The notes: generated from the sequence alone by a model not told the origin. Positions 8,956 through 18,666 are shown, counted from the first letter of the stretch. The stretch: DNA of 64,000 bases from Staphylococcus taiwanensis (GCA_020544305.1 CP058667.1:248001-312000), one strand, 5' to 3'. Made by a program: numbers and translations.

Positions 8956-9904
8956 ATGTTATACGGCCTCCTAACGATTTCGACATTCTCAGACGTGGGT
9001 CGCTTTTCTCAAGTAAAATATCGCCGAAGAAATTAAGTACCATAATCATTACAATAATAATCATGAGAATACCTTGAGTTAAAGGATAATCTCGTAAATT
9101 TATGCCATTAATTAATAGCTTGCCTAGTCCAGAAATACTAAATATGACTTCTAAGATAATCACGCGGCTAAACAAATGAATGAAATTGTTAATGGTAATA
9201 GTTAACAGTGGTGCTAGAATTTCTTTCACTTGGACATAGATGCGATCTTTTAATTTGAAATGACGTAGTTGTGCTAATTGATATGGTTGACTGTGTAACG
9301 TATTTTCGAAAAGATGACTACTTAACAAAATCATATGACTACCTTCAACGAGCACCAAAATGGTTATCGGCAGCACAAAGTACGCCCAGCTATTACTACC
9401 TACAAACGGGAATATATGCCACTTAACGCCGAAATAATAAATGAAAATAATAGCTAACCAATACTCAGGTAACGATGTAATGATTTGTGAAACACGGGTG
9501 ATAACGAATGACCATGTTTTACGTGGATGATTGCCACATAGATAACCGATGATATACCCCAATGGGAATAGGATAATGGCTGAACCTAAAATTAATTTAA
9601 GTGTTGGCACAATCGCAAGTGCAATGCGATCGATCACAGGTTCACCATTACTAAAGCTTGTTCCAAGGTCACCTGTAAAGGCATTACCAAGCCATTGTAC
9701 ATAACGAATCGGCATTGCTTGGCTAAGACCTAACTTGTCTTGCGCCATTTTAATTCGCTCTGGTGTAATTTGTGAGACACCATGTTCTTGTAAATATTGG
9801 ACAGCTGGGTTGCCGGTTGTATTTTCTAAAAGAACAAACAAAATAAATGAAATAACAACTAAATATATGATTAATTTAATGAAATGTTTAGCGATATTAA
9901 TCAT
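8945..9904 (-). CDS. ABC importer permease (Dpp/Opp/NikB type)
   Basis: The 319-residue product shows the NikB/DppB layout: one N-terminal helix, an extracellular segment with GLSQAMPIRYVQWLG, then five helices. It overlaps the substrate-binding protein gene by eight bases and the other permease by eleven. The pair form the membrane channel of the importer. Confidence 0.87.
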   Translation of the reverse strand: MINIAKHFIKLIIYLVVISFILFVLLENTTGNPAVQYLQEHGVSQITPERIKMAQDKLGLSQAMPIRYVQWLGNAFTGDLGTSFSNGEPVIDRIALAIVPTLKLILGSAIILFPLGYIIGYLCGNHPRKTWSFVITRVSQIITSLPEYWLAIIFIYYFGVKWHIFPFVGSNSWAYFVLPITILVLVEGSHMILLSSHLFENTLHSQPYQLAQLRHFKLKDRIYVQVKEILAPLLTITINNFIHLFSRVIILEVIFSISGLGKLLINGINLRDYPLTQGILMIIIVMIMVLNFFGDILLEKSDPRLRMSKSLGGRITYED

Positions 9905-11468
9905 GATTCGATACCTTCAATTTATCAAAGTTTATAGGTGCATCCGTTTGTCCTGAGAATTGGAAATGCTTAATTTTAGGACTCGTAACGAATGTTTCAT
10001 TAGGATAAGAAATTGGCACTTCTAAGTATTGGTTCTCAATATAGTTAGATAGTTTATTGAACGCTTGTTGACGTTCATCCTGAGTAATCTTCGTTGGGAA
10101 TTGTTGAATCATTGATGTTAATTTCGAGTCATTGGCGAAAGCACCAGGTTGCTTACCGTCTTGTTTAAAACGCGCATTCAAGAAATTATAAGGCATTAAG
10201 GCATTTGTATAGGTACGATAATATGCTAAATCAAAGTCTTTACGCACCGTTAAAGTTTCATAGTATGTTTGTGAATCTAAGATATTAATGTTCAGTTTAA
10301 TTCCAACTTTTTTCAGTGTTTGTTGCATAATTTCTGCTTTTGTTTTCCACTCAGGAAATTCTTCTGTTTGAAGTGCGAGACTTAGTGAGAGTACCTTGCC
10401 GTCCTTTTCAAAATAGCCATTTGAATTCATCTTATAACCTAATGAATGAATTAATTTCTTAGCTTCCGAAGGTGCATACTGATGTTTCGGTTGATTATCA
10501 GCATTAACATACTGAACACCACTCTGGAATAGGCCTTTAAGTTTCTTCTTATGTGAAAGGTCATCCGTGTTAATGGCTTTACTGATTGCTTCACGCATCG
10601 TCTTATCTTGTAACACTTTATTCTTAGGATTGAAGACCATGAACTGTGTTTCAGTGCTTGGCCATTCATGCACAGTTAAATGGTTATTACGATGAGACTC
10701 TTTCACTTGTTGAGGTGTCATTTGTCCTAAGGAACCACCAGTAATATCTATGGAGTTACTTTCAATTGCGAGATGACGAGAGTCACTATCTTCAATCGTC
10801 TGGAATGTTAAATGATAATTCAAAGGGTGACCATTATGATAATACTTGTTCGGTTTAAATGACACTGTCTCATTAGTTGAATCAGCCACTTTGAAAGGTC
10901 CTGTGCCTATAGCTTTCTCAAATTTGCCAGTCGTTTTGCCATCTTTAACGGCATGTGGACTCATAATCCGAAGCGGTCTAATTTGAGTTAACTCAGGTAA
11001 TACTTGGTTAGATGGTTCTTTTAATTTGATTTCAACAGTATATTTATCTTTAATATTTACCGACTGTAGCTTATCTAGCGTTTCCATAGGATCCGTCTTA
11101 TCCGTCGCCTTCGCCCTCTCTATTGAAAATTTAACCGCCGACGCGTCAAAATGAGAGCCATCATTAAATTTCACATGGCGCTTTAGATGAAACGTGTAGT
11201 CTTTACCATCATCAGATGATTCCCATGATGTCGCAAGACCTGGCTCGATTTTGCCACCTTTACCATACGTCACAAGTGATTGATAGACCGCACTATACAC
11301 AGGCATAGGTGCATCAAATGCTTGTGCATCCAGCTTGTTCGGATTAAATTCACGGGGTAGTGAGACTTTAACCTCTTTATGCGAATGATCTTCATGTTGA
11401 TGTTGAGCACAGCCACTTAATATGAGCATCGCACACATAGAAAGTGAACATACCATGCGCTTCTTCAA
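9897..11468 (-). CDS. Extracellular solute-binding lipoprotein, family 5 (nickel/peptide)
   Basis: The 523-residue protein has a signal peptide with lipobox LSGC, then a histidine-rich run (HQHEDHSH) directly after the lipidated cysteine. It goes on with the SBP-5 fold: GLATSWESSDDGKDYTFHLK, FKVADS, and a C-terminal PISYPNETFV. His-rich N-termini are common in metal-binding lipoproteins, and a urease operon lies 15 kb away, so nickel (free or chelated) is a fair guess. Oligopeptide binding remains possible. It is the first gene of the operon; no staphylopine synthesis genes are visible next to it. Confidence 0.85.
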   Translation of the reverse strand: MKKRMVCSLSMCAMLILSGCAQHQHEDHSHKEVKVSLPREFNPNKLDAQAFDAPMPVYSAVYQSLVTYGKGGKIEPGLATSWESSDDGKDYTFHLKRHVKFNDGSHFDASAVKFSIERAKATDKTDPMETLDKLQSVNIKDKYTVEIKLKEPSNQVLPELTQIRPLRIMSPHAVKDGKTTGKFEKAIGTGPFKVADSTNETVSFKPNKYYHNGHPLNYHLTFQTIEDSDSRHLAIESNSIDITGGSLGQMTPQQVKESHRNNHLTVHEWPSTETQFMVFNPKNKVLQDKTMREAISKAINTDDLSHKKKLKGLFQSGVQYVNADNQPKHQYAPSEAKKLIHSLGYKMNSNGYFEKDGKVLSLSLALQTEEFPEWKTKAEIMQQTLKKVGIKLNINILDSQTYYETLTVRKDFDLAYYRTYTNALMPYNFLNARFKQDGKQPGAFANDSKLTSMIQQFPTKITQDERQQAFNKLSNYIENQYLEVPISYPNETFVTSPKIKHFQFSGQTDAPINFDKLKVSNHD

Positions 11469-11640
11469 AGTCTTACCTTCTTTCGATTGTAATATGTATT
11501 TTTATATTTAAGTTCACGTGTAAAATATAATATTTTAGTAATAGACATTATTATATGATACACCCTTGAGATACACATTTAAATGATAAATCCCTAACAA
11601 ATAAGGTTGCATTCGACGTAAAGAGATTGATTGTGCAATC
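11469..11640. other. Upstream region of the importer operon
   Basis: This A/T-rich stretch holds the ribosome site GAAGGTAAGAC and the presumed promoter of the solute-binding protein operon (leftward). No clear operator or riboswitch was recognised. With the terminator at 11641-11697 it accounts for the 302-base gap before pcp. Confidence 0.4.
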
Positions 11641-11697
11641 AAAAAAAGCAGAACAGTAATCCATTATTTGTAGAAATGAATTCATCGTTCTGCTTTA
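11641..11697 (-). terminator. Terminator of the DUF969-DUF979-pcp operon
   Basis: On the reverse strand AAGCAGAAC and GTTCTGCTT form a stem with a loop of about 30 bases, followed by seven T. It lies about 75 bases after the pcp stop. Confidence 0.7.
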
Positions 11698-11770
11698 GAT
11701 AATATGTTTAGGGTTGATAGTGATTTGAAATGAAGCGGTCACTTATGAAAAGTGAGTGTGATAAAATTCT

Positions 11771-12412
11771 TTAGTGTGTTTCACCTAATGCTACTTTAAC
11801 GTCTTGTTCTCTTGAAATAGCTTTAATGGCAGCAGTTAAACCTTGCGTGATAGTATCGATAGACATTGATGGTTTCTCAGGTTTATCAGTCACTTGTTCT
11901 GGTATAAATGGGACATGAATAAAGCCAAATAATAGTCCAGGGTAAGATTTGTCTGCGAGATATCCTAATTGATATAAGATGTGATTGCATACGAAAGTAC
12001 CTGCAGTGTTTGAAAGACTTGCTGGTACGCCAGCTTGTTTGATAGCTTCAGTCATTTTCTTCACTGGTAAGTTTGAAAAGTAAGCAGGTGCACCATCATC
12101 TTGAATGGCAACATCGATAGGCTGATTGCCTTTATTATCTGGAATACGTGCATCATCTATGTTGATACCCACACGTTCAGGAGTAAGGTCATAACGGCCA
12201 CCAGCTTGACCAATCGCTAGTACGGCATCGTAATTGCCGTTAGACAGTTCCTTATCGATGACGTTTTTTGATTCGTGAAAAACAGTTGGAATTTCTAACT
12301 TTGTAATTGTATGATTGCCAATCGTATCCTCCAATTGCTTTACTGCCTCTAATGCAGGATTAATCTTTTCCCCACCAAATGGATCAAATGCTGTAACTAA
12401 AATCTTCATCAT
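11771..12412 (-). CDS. pcp: Pyrrolidone-carboxylate (pyroglutamyl) peptidase
   Basis: Pcp removes N-terminal pyroglutamate (5-oxoproline) from peptides in the cytoplasm. The 213-residue protein has the family start (TAFDPFGGE), the glutamate of the catalytic triad in the [17 protein letters not shown] segment, the cysteine in TFVCNH and the histidine in GFIHVPF. AAAGGAGGAA precedes two adjacent ATG codons (12412 and 12409); either could be used. It is the last gene of an operon with two multi-helix membrane proteins. That points to uptake and cleavage of pyroglutamyl peptides, or handling of 5-oxoproline. Confidence 0.95.
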   Translation of the reverse strand: MMKILVTAFDPFGGEKINPALEAVKQLEDTIGNHTITKLEIPTVFHESKNVIDKELSNGNYDAVLAIGQAGGRYDLTPERVGINIDDARIPDNKGNQPIDVAIQDDGAPAYFSNLPVKKMTEAIKQAGVPASLSNTAGTFVCNHILYQLGYLADKSYPGLLFGFIHVPFIPEQVTDKPEKPSMSIDTITQGLTAAIKAISREQDVKVALGETH

Positions 12413-12433
12413 TCATTTCCTCCTTTGAATTGT

Positions 12434-13360
12434 TTAAAATGCCCAGAAATACATTAGAGATATGTGAATTACTATAAGTGCTAATGCAATAGGCGCCTGT
12501 GCTTTAATTACACCAAATTCTTGTTTCATCTCAAGTAGTGCGACAGGTAGTGTGTTGAAATTGGCTGCCATAGGCGTTAACAACGTTCCGCAGAAACCAC
12601 CAGTCATGGCAAGTGCGCCTGCTATGATTGGATCTCCACCCTGTGCTATGACAAAAGGAATACCAATACTTGCTGTAATAACAGTAAATGCAGCGAAAGC
12701 ATTACCCATAAGCATTGTGAAAAGAACCATACCTAATATATATGCAATTGCACCTATTAAATGGTTACCTTCAGGTAAAAATGAAGATATACCTTTTGAA
12801 ATGACTTGACCTACACCACTAGCAGTAAAAAGTACGCCAAGTGCTGCTAAGAATTGTGGTAATATACCTGTCGTTCCAACTTGTTGCGTTAAACGGTCAC
12901 TATCATACAATGTATAAGATAATTTTGGTTTTATAATAATGAGTGCTGCAATTAAACCTACAACAGATGAAATACCTAAACCAATTGCACCGCCAAGTGG
13001 TGTCCAATTTGAAACAACTACTGCTACGACAGCTAAGACAATTGCTGGAATAAAAAGCTTATTGCCATATTTAGCAGAACCTTTTTCAACTTCTTTGTCA
13101 TTGACATCAATAATATTTTTAATTTTAACTTGTCTGAAAAGAGTTAAAACACCCATAGCTAAAACAAGTAACCCATTTATTGCGTTAGGGATATATGGCC
13201 CGCCTATGAATAAAATAGCTAAAATTGTCCAAAATGCTGATGTACCTATGCTTTTAGTTTTATCTTGTGAACGTAAAGCACGATAAGCAGTATATAGAAA
13301 TTGTAGTCCAATAAGTATGTAAAATATTTCTAAAATATGGTTTAAAGTTGTTTCACTCAT
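12434..13360 (-). CDS. DUF979-family membrane protein
   Basis: The 308-residue product has about nine membrane helices and repeated glycine-rich turns (GGFCGTLLTPMAANFNTLP near the C-terminus) typical of DUF979. It overlaps the DUF969 gene by eight bases and is followed 21 bases later by pcp. The DUF969/DUF979 pair is widely found beside pcp or 5-oxoprolinase genes and has been suggested to form a transporter. Its substrate is not proven; a link to pyroglutamate or pyroglutamyl peptides is inferred from the neighbours. Confidence 0.85.
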   Translation of the reverse strand: MSETTLNHILEIFYILIGLQFLYTAYRALRSQDKTKSIGTSAFWTILAILFIGGPYIPNAINGLLVLAMGVLTLFRQVKIKNIIDVNDKEVEKGSAKYGNKLFIPAIVLAVVAVVVSNWTPLGGAIGLGISSVVGLIAALIIIKPKLSYTLYDSDRLTQQVGTTGILPQFLAALGVLFTASGVGQVISKGISSFLPEGNHLIGAIAYILGMVLFTMLMGNAFAAFTVITASIGIPFVIAQGGDPIIAGALAMTGGFCGTLLTPMAANFNTLPVALLEMKQEFGVIKAQAPIALALIVIHISLMYFWAF

Positions 13361-14057
13361 GATTTTTCACCTCGTTGTGTCCATATTTTTTATTGAAGTA
13401 ACGATCGAGTAAAATATTTTTAATCCAAACTAAGATAAGTGTGATGATAGCAATAGGAATTGAAGCGAGCACTAAACTCATTGCATTCACTTTGATGTCT
13501 AGAGATTGGAAAGTCCCGACCATTAACAAGACACCCGCAGCACCAACAAATAAGTTTTGACCGAAGAAATTACCATAGTTTTCCATAGCTGATGCTTCGG
13601 CTTTTAACTTCTCAATATCTTTTTCATCAATATCTTTATCTGAGAGATTATAACGTGTTCGAAGAGCACCTTGAACCATTGGATTGATTAAAGGTCTAAC
13701 AAATTGAGGATGACCACCGATACGTATTGAAGCCACGCCAGCGATTTCTCGAATAATTAAATATAAAGTAAGAAGGCGACCGGTTGTTATTTTCTTAACG
13801 TTACTAATTAGTTTAGAAGCTTGTTGCTTCAAACCAAAACGTTCAATTAAACCAACCATAGGAAGTGTAAGCATAAATAAAGTTACAAGACGTTGATCCA
13901 CAAAGGCTTTTCCAAGTGTAGAAAGTACTTCAACGATATCCATACCAGCAACTAAACCAGTTACAACAGCAGCAATTAAAATAATCGCTATTGTATCAAA
14001 TTTTAAGATAAACCCAATAATGATAATTAAAATACCAATTAATTTAATCCATTCCAT
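13353..14057 (-). CDS. DUF969-family membrane protein
   Basis: The 234-residue protein has about five membrane segments and the DUF969 pattern around GGHPQFVRPLI and NYGNFFGQNLFVGAAG. It is the first gene of the DUF969-DUF979-pcp operon, with AAGGAG eleven bases before its ATG. It probably acts as one complex with the DUF979 protein. Confidence 0.85.
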   Translation of the reverse strand: MEWIKLIGILIIIIGFILKFDTIAIILIAAVVTGLVAGMDIVEVLSTLGKAFVDQRLVTLFMLTLPMVGLIERFGLKQQASKLISNVKKITTGRLLTLYLIIREIAGVASIRIGGHPQFVRPLINPMVQGALRTRYNLSDKDIDEKDIEKLKAEASAMENYGNFFGQNLFVGAAGVLLMVGTFQSLDIKVNAMSLVLASIPIAIITLILVWIKNILLDRYFNKKYGHNEVKNHE

Positions 14058-14311
14058 ATGAACACTCCTTTGATGTATTAACTATAATAAAAAATAAAAA
14101 GTTATAATTTTCTTAATATTAGCACAACTATTTTCTATATAGAAGAGGATATAAAATAAAAAGATTAATATTTTAATATGTGCTCATATTAATGAAAAAT
14201 TGTATAAAATCATAAAATATTTTATGAGAATTTTATGAACATAAGTATTTATTAATGTATTATTATACTTATATGATAAAATTTACTTATAAATTAAAGG
14301 AGGAATGTATT

Positions 14312-15085
14312 ATGGCAAAAACAGCAGTTATTACAGGGTCAGCCGCGGGATTAGGTAAAGGAATTGCAGAACGTTTAGCAAATGAAGGGTTTAATATTGT
14401 GCTTCAAGATATTAACCAAGATACATTATTAAAAACCGAAGAAGAATTTAAAGACAAAGGTTTTAATGTTGTAGCTTTCCATAGTGACGTTTCTAAAAAG
14501 AAAGAACAAGAGGAATTAGTTCAATTTGCAGTTGCAGAATTTGGTCAAATTGATGTCTTTGTAAACAATGCTGGCGTAGATGCTGTATCTTCAATTTTAG
14601 AAATTACTGAAGACGAATTAGATAAATTATTCCATATTAACGTTTATGGAACGCTTTTCGGCATTCAAGCAGCAGCGAAACAATTTATTAAGCAAAATAG
14701 TAAAGGTAAAATTATTAACGCATGTAGTATCGCCGGACACGAATCTTATGAAGTGTTAGGTACATATTGTGCTACAAAATATTCAGTACGTTCATTCACA
14801 CAAACAGCAGCTAAAGAATTAGCTGAAAAAGGTATTACAGTGAATGCATACTGTCCGGGCGTAGCTAAAACTGAAATGTGGGATCGTATCGATGCAGCCA
14901 TGGTTGAATTAGATGACAATTTGAAACCAGGCGATGCATTTGAGCAATTCTCATCAGCAATCAAATTAGGACGCTACCAAGAACCAAAAGATGTAGCTGC
15001 TTTAGTAGCATTCTTAGCATCGCCGGATTCTGACTATATTACAGGACAAGCTATCCTAACAGACGGTGGATTAGTGTATAGATAA
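14312..15085 (+). CDS. butA: Acetoin (diacetyl) reductase, short-chain dehydrogenase
   Basis: ButA interconverts diacetyl, acetoin and 2,3-butanediol with NAD(H), part of overflow metabolism. The 257-residue SDR has the coenzyme-binding GSAAGLGKG at residues 7-15, NNAG near 87, and the catalytic Ser-Tyr-Lys (SIAG, then YCATK). The start at 14312 follows AAAGGAGGAA; the open frame back to 14255 has no ribosome site. It stands alone, between a divergent promoter region of about 250 A/T-rich bases and a terminator. Confidence 0.92.
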   Translation: MAKTAVITGSAAGLGKGIAERLANEGFNIVLQDINQDTLLKTEEEFKDKGFNVVAFHSDVSKKKEQEELVQFAVAEFGQIDVFVNNAGVDAVSSILEITEDELDKLFHINVYGTLFGIQAAAKQFIKQNSKGKIINACSIAGHESYEVLGTYCATKYSVRSFTQTAAKELAEKGITVNAYCPGVAKTEMWDRIDAAMVELDDNLKPGDAFEQFSSAIKLGRYQEPKDVAALVAFLASPDSDYITGQAILTDGGLVYR

Positions 15086-15120
15086 ATCGAGTATTGACAC
15101 TGGAGAGTATAATATAAAGT

Positions 15121-15152
15121 ACAAGCGTGACTGTTCAATCAGCCACGCTTGT
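15121..15152. terminator. Bidirectional terminator between butA and the hydrolase gene
   Basis: ACAAGCGTG pairs with CACGCTTGT around a loop containing TTCAATC, followed by TTTATTT. The two flanking genes converge on it. Confidence 0.75.
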
Positions 15153-15166
15153 TTATTTATGGTAAA

Positions 15167-16141
15167 TTAATTAACTTTATCGGTAGACAATCCTTGAGGT
15201 ATAGGATCAAAAATAACTAAATCGTTGCTGTTTAGTAAATCCTCTGTTAATTGTAACTCAGCGATACGATTAGAATTGTAATACTTCACATACAACGTAC
15301 GCGTTGATAAGTTAAATACAGTTTGGTACAGCGTATAGTGGAATTCATTTTCAGAAGGGCGAACAGCACCTTTAGGAATGCTAACACTATCTAGAATTCT
15401 AAAAGCATCAAGTACCGCATCATCGCCATCGTCAGGTAACATATTACTTACGAGATATGCTGCTCTTACATAACGTTCTGCTGATGTATATCCACCTGGC
15501 AGGCCAGATGTGCCACTTTCATTTCCTATATATAAATTCTCAAATCGCTTATATTGCGGTTTGTATGGCGTTATATTCGCAAAATTCTTCAAGTTCTCAT
15601 AATGCCAATTTAAATCTGGACTATTGGTAAGCACGCCAACAGGATTGTCATGGACAACAATGCGTCCTTCGACAAACGTAATTTCTGCAGTACGACCTGT
15701 GGCATCAGACACGTGATAATGTAATGGTGGCGCTTCATTGATATCGTTTAAAGTATGCGCAACGACATTGACTTGATTAGACTGTTCAATAAGTTCAGCA
15801 ATCGATTGATTATATCCAAGAACCCATGTTAATACTTCAGTTTGTGAAATATTGATATAGCCATCGCGTATTTCATTAGAATATGACGCATAACCTCGGT
15901 CATATTGATTAGAAATTGCGAGTCCGTGCTCATTTACACCATCACCGAAAATAAACCCTTCCATATCAGACCCAGCACCGGTAAAGCCATACTTTGTTGT
16001 GCTTTTATAATCTACACGTGATTCCCAATAGAAATGACGTGGTTGCACAGCAGGATGACCAGTTAGTGGATAATCGTAATCCATAGTGCGACCTAAAATA
16101 ATGTCGCCATTTTTAGCTTGAAACGTAAAACCCGTACACAT
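15167..16141 (-). CDS. Choloylglycine hydrolase family (linear amide C-N hydrolase)
   Basis: This Ntn-hydrolase is 324 residues when started at the ATG at 16141, right after GGAGGTTTCTACAT. That start puts the catalytic cysteine at residue 2 (MCTGFTFQ), as the family requires once Met is removed; a longer open frame would bury it. Other expected residues follow: GRTMDYD (Arg and Asp), NQYDRG, VLTNSPDL (Asn) and the GYTSAERYVRA arginine. Family members cleave bile salts, penicillin V or N-acyl homoserine lactones. Which amide is cut here is unknown. An MFS transporter gene lies 52 bases upstream and is probably co-transcribed. Confidence 0.85.
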   Translation of the reverse strand: MCTGFTFQAKNGDIILGRTMDYDYPLTGHPAVQPRHFYWESRVDYKSTTKYGFTGAGSDMEGFIFGDGVNEHGLAISNQYDRGYASYSNEIRDGYINISQTEVLTWVLGYNQSIAELIEQSNQVNVVAHTLNDINEAPPLHYHVSDATGRTAEITFVEGRIVVHDNPVGVLTNSPDLNWHYENLKNFANITPYKPQYKRFENLYIGNESGTSGLPGGYTSAERYVRAAYLVSNMLPDDGDDAVLDAFRILDSVSIPKGAVRPSENEFHYTLYQTVFNLSTRTLYVKYYNSNRIAELQLTEDLLNSNDLVIFDPIPQGLSTDKVN

Positions 16142-16193
16142 ATGTAGAAACCTCCATTGTTTAAAATGAGAATTATTATCAATTATAAAGTTT

Positions 16194-17396
16194 CTATTTA
16201 TCCATTTCAATTTTTAAAGTTTTTCGGAAAAAAAGTCCTAATATAAAAGTTAATACATACATACTAAAACAAATAATATAGGCCCAAATAATACCATAAT
16301 AGTCAACAATCACTGATATAACAAAAGTTCCAATAGCGAAGAAAATACTATTGAATAAATTGTTTAGTATGTAGGTAGAAGTAAGAATCTCTTTAGGCGT
16401 ATAACGTTGAACCATCGAATTGAAAGAAATATAACGCATATCTTCGAAAATGCCCATAAACAATGAAAATAGTAGGGCAACCATTATTGAATGATGGAGA
16501 ATAAAACTTAAATTAATGAATGCTAAAAGTAACGGAACGTAAATAATAATTGAATAGTTCATTTGGGTGAAGAAGCGGTCCTTATAATTAATCCAAAGGC
16601 CTGCAATTATTGTCCCAGTAAAGAAAAGGGCATTAATCAGTCCAAACCAATAATCAGGGACGTGTAAATAGGTTCTTGTATAAGTTAAAATGAACGCTGC
16701 GATCCAAATGGTCGTCGCGAAAGATTCAAAAATTGTAGAAATGTTTAAAAATAAACTCAGTTTATCACGATAATTATCATGAACTACTGTTTTAAAACTA
16801 CTAAAAATATTCTCCTTTTCTCTTTTATAAATATGACGTTCTGAAAGGCGTAAAATAAAAAAATAACTTATCATTTCAAGTACTAGCGCAAATAAAAATA
16901 AGTATTTTGCACCGATAAGACTCATTAAAATACCGCCCAATGCCCAAGTAGACAGTTGAATAATGCTACTCATCATATTCATTAAAGCATTTGCTGATGT
17001 GATTGCTTCTTTGTGCTCAATAAAAGGAATCATTGAATTCTTAATTGGGTTTGTGAACCCATCAAACATAGCATTAAAAAAGAGTAAAACAAAAATAAAG
17101 AAGGGTGATATGCCAAATATTAATAAACCAGCGATACTTGCTAAACTTACTAATTTAAGACCTTGAAATATAGATAAGACTTGCTTTTGCGTAAAATATT
17201 GATAAATATAATTGGAAATAAAACTACTCACAAAAATGCCAGATGTAAAGATAATGGGAATCATTGAGGCAGCAGTCGTTTTAGATGTCATATTAAAAAC
17301 AATAGCAATAAGGCCGACAATCGTTAAAACATCACCAGTGTTAGCAAATAACTGACTATAAAATAGATAGAAGTAATCTTTACTATGTTTTTTCAT
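16194..17396 (-). CDS. MFS transporter
   Basis: The 400-residue protein has 12 predicted helices and resembles the enterobactin-exporter-like MFS group (FANTGDVLTIVGL at the N-terminus). The last residues are lysine-rich. GGAGGTG precedes the ATG. It is likely in one transcript with the choloylglycine-hydrolase-family gene, so it may export the substrate or product of that enzyme. This is inferred from position only. Confidence 0.8.
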   Translation of the reverse strand: MKKHSKDYFYLFYSQLFANTGDVLTIVGLIAIVFNMTSKTTAASMIPIIFTSGIFVSSFISNYIYQYFTQKQVLSIFQGLKLVSLASIAGLLIFGISPFFIFVLLFFNAMFDGFTNPIKNSMIPFIEHKEAITSANALMNMMSSIIQLSTWALGGILMSLIGAKYLFLFALVLEMISYFFILRLSERHIYKREKENIFSSFKTVVHDNYRDKLSLFLNISTIFESFATTIWIAAFILTYTRTYLHVPDYWFGLINALFFTGTIIAGLWINYKDRFFTQMNYSIIIYVPLLLAFINLSFILHHSIMVALLFSLFMGIFEDMRYISFNSMVQRYTPKEILTSTYILNNLFNSIFFAIGTFVISVIVDYYGIIWAYIICFSMYVLTFILGLFFRKTLKIEMDK

Positions 17397-17461
17397 ATGG
17401 CTACACCTCCCAATGATTATCGTAATTTTACACTATTATAGCATTAGTTAGGCATAAAAAT

Positions 17462-17495
17462 ATCCCTTATGAGCTAATTAAAACTCATAAGGGAT
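17462..17495 (-). terminator. Terminator of trhO
   Basis: A 12-base perfect stem, ATCCCTTATGAG (17462-17473) with CTCATAAGGGAT (17484-17495), is followed by ATATTTTT on the reverse strand. It begins 13 bases after the trhO stop. Confidence 0.85.
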
Positions 17496-17507
17496 TTGAT
17501 TCATATA

Positions 17508-18470
17508 TTAAGCATGTGCGTGTTCTGGTACGTCTTTAAAGTTTTCTAAACGACGATTCCATTCTTCATCGCTAATGTTGTTTTTAGCTACATAACGGTT
17601 ACGTTCATGTTTGGCACAGTCATAAGAACAAGCACCAAGATATTTGTCTTCATTTTCCTCTGAAACAAGAATTTGCTTGTTACATTCAGGGTTTGAGCAG
17701 TTAATATAACGTTCGCAAGGTGTACCGTCAAAGTGTTCTTTACCGATTACTGTTTTCTCAACTTGGTTAACATCAACGCTAATACGTTCATCAAAGACGT
17801 ACATTTTACCGTCCCAATATTGACCTTTTGTTTCAGGGTCTTTACCGTAAGTTGCAATACCACCGTGTAGCTGTCCTACATTCTCAAAGCCTTCTTTAAC
17901 TAACCAACCAGAGAATTTTTCGCAACGAATACCACCAGTACAATATGTCACAATGTTTTTACCGTCTAATTGGTCTTTGTTCTCACGAATCCAGTCTGGT
18001 AAGTCTCTGAAACGTGTAATATCTGGACGAATGGCACCGCGGAAGTGACCGAGATCAAATTCGTAGTCATTTCGTGCATCTAAGATAACAGTATCTTCAT
18101 CTTCTAATGCTTCTTTAAATTCACTAGGAGAGTAATATTTACCAGTTGTGACACGTGGATCAACATCATCTTCTAAGCCTAAAGCAACGATTTCATTTCT
18201 AGGACGTACGTGCATTTTTTTGAAAGCATGGCCTTCAGCTTCATCAATTTTGAACGTCATATCTGCGAAACGTTCATCTGCATGCATATGTTCAATATAT
18301 TTATCTGTATCTTCTTTCGTACCAGACAATGTGCCATTGATACCTTCTGTAGAAACTAGAATTCTACCTTTTAAGTTGTTCGCTTTACAGAATTCTAAAT
18401 GCTCAGCTGCAAATGTTTCGGGGTCATCAATTGTTGTATATTTGTAATATAATAACACTCTATAATCCAT
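17508..18470 (-). CDS. trhO: Rhodanese-like tRNA uridine(34) hydroxylase
   Basis: TrhO (YbfQ/YceA family) makes 5-hydroxyuridine at the wobble base of tRNA using oxygen. The 320-residue protein has an N-terminal ferredoxin-like part with [13 protein letters not shown], then a rhodanese domain with active-site Cys in [10 protein letters not shown] (about residue 187). It ends in a cysteine-rich C-terminus ([23 protein letters not shown]). A GGAG site precedes the ATG. Confidence 0.93.
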   Translation of the reverse strand: MDYRVLLYYKYTTIDDPETFAAEHLEFCKANNLKGRILVSTEGINGTLSGTKEDTDKYIEHMHADERFADMTFKIDEAEGHAFKKMHVRPRNEIVALGLEDDVDPRVTTGKYYSPSEFKEALEDEDTVILDARNDYEFDLGHFRGAIRPDITRFRDLPDWIRENKDQLDGKNIVTYCTGGIRCEKFSGWLVKEGFENVGQLHGGIATYGKDPETKGQYWDGKMYVFDERISVDVNQVEKTVIGKEHFDGTPCERYINCSNPECNKQILVSEENEDKYLGACSYDCAKHERNRYVAKNNISDEEWNRRLENFKDVPEHAHA

Positions 18471-18652
18471 TTTCTAATTCTCCTCTAAAAATTGTAATAT
18501 ATCGTAAGGGCAAACCGTATCATATAAATATTAGTTCGTTTCTCTTTTTATAAAAATCAACATTATATTATTTTACCAAATTTACAATAACTTTCAATAT
18601 TTCGGTCTATAAAATAGGGCAACAAACCTATGCTATAAGTAATTTTACTTTT

Positions 18653-18666
18653 TGAAAGCGATTACA
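18653..18666. promoter_or_regulatory. cre site (CcpA) upstream of drp35
   Basis: TGAAAGCGATTACA fits the cre consensus TGWNANCGNTNWCA at all fixed positions. It lies 83 bases before the drp35 start, in the 278-base gap after trhO, which otherwise looks like A/T-rich promoter DNA. Confidence 0.6.

Noticed and set aside
6900-11468. Staphylopine (cnt) importer
   Set aside because: No staphylopine synthesis genes (cntKLM) or exporter cntE lie next to it, and the binding protein differs from CntA as I recall it; kept as a general nickel/peptide system.
12552-13286. Plus-strand frames opposite the DUF979 gene
   Set aside because: No ribosome sites; composition is that of reverse-strand shadows of hydrophobic helices.
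16142-16210. Longer start for the choloylglycine-hydrolase-family enzyme
   Set aside because: It would put the catalytic cysteine inside the chain; the family needs it directly after the initiator Met, as given by the ATG at 16141.
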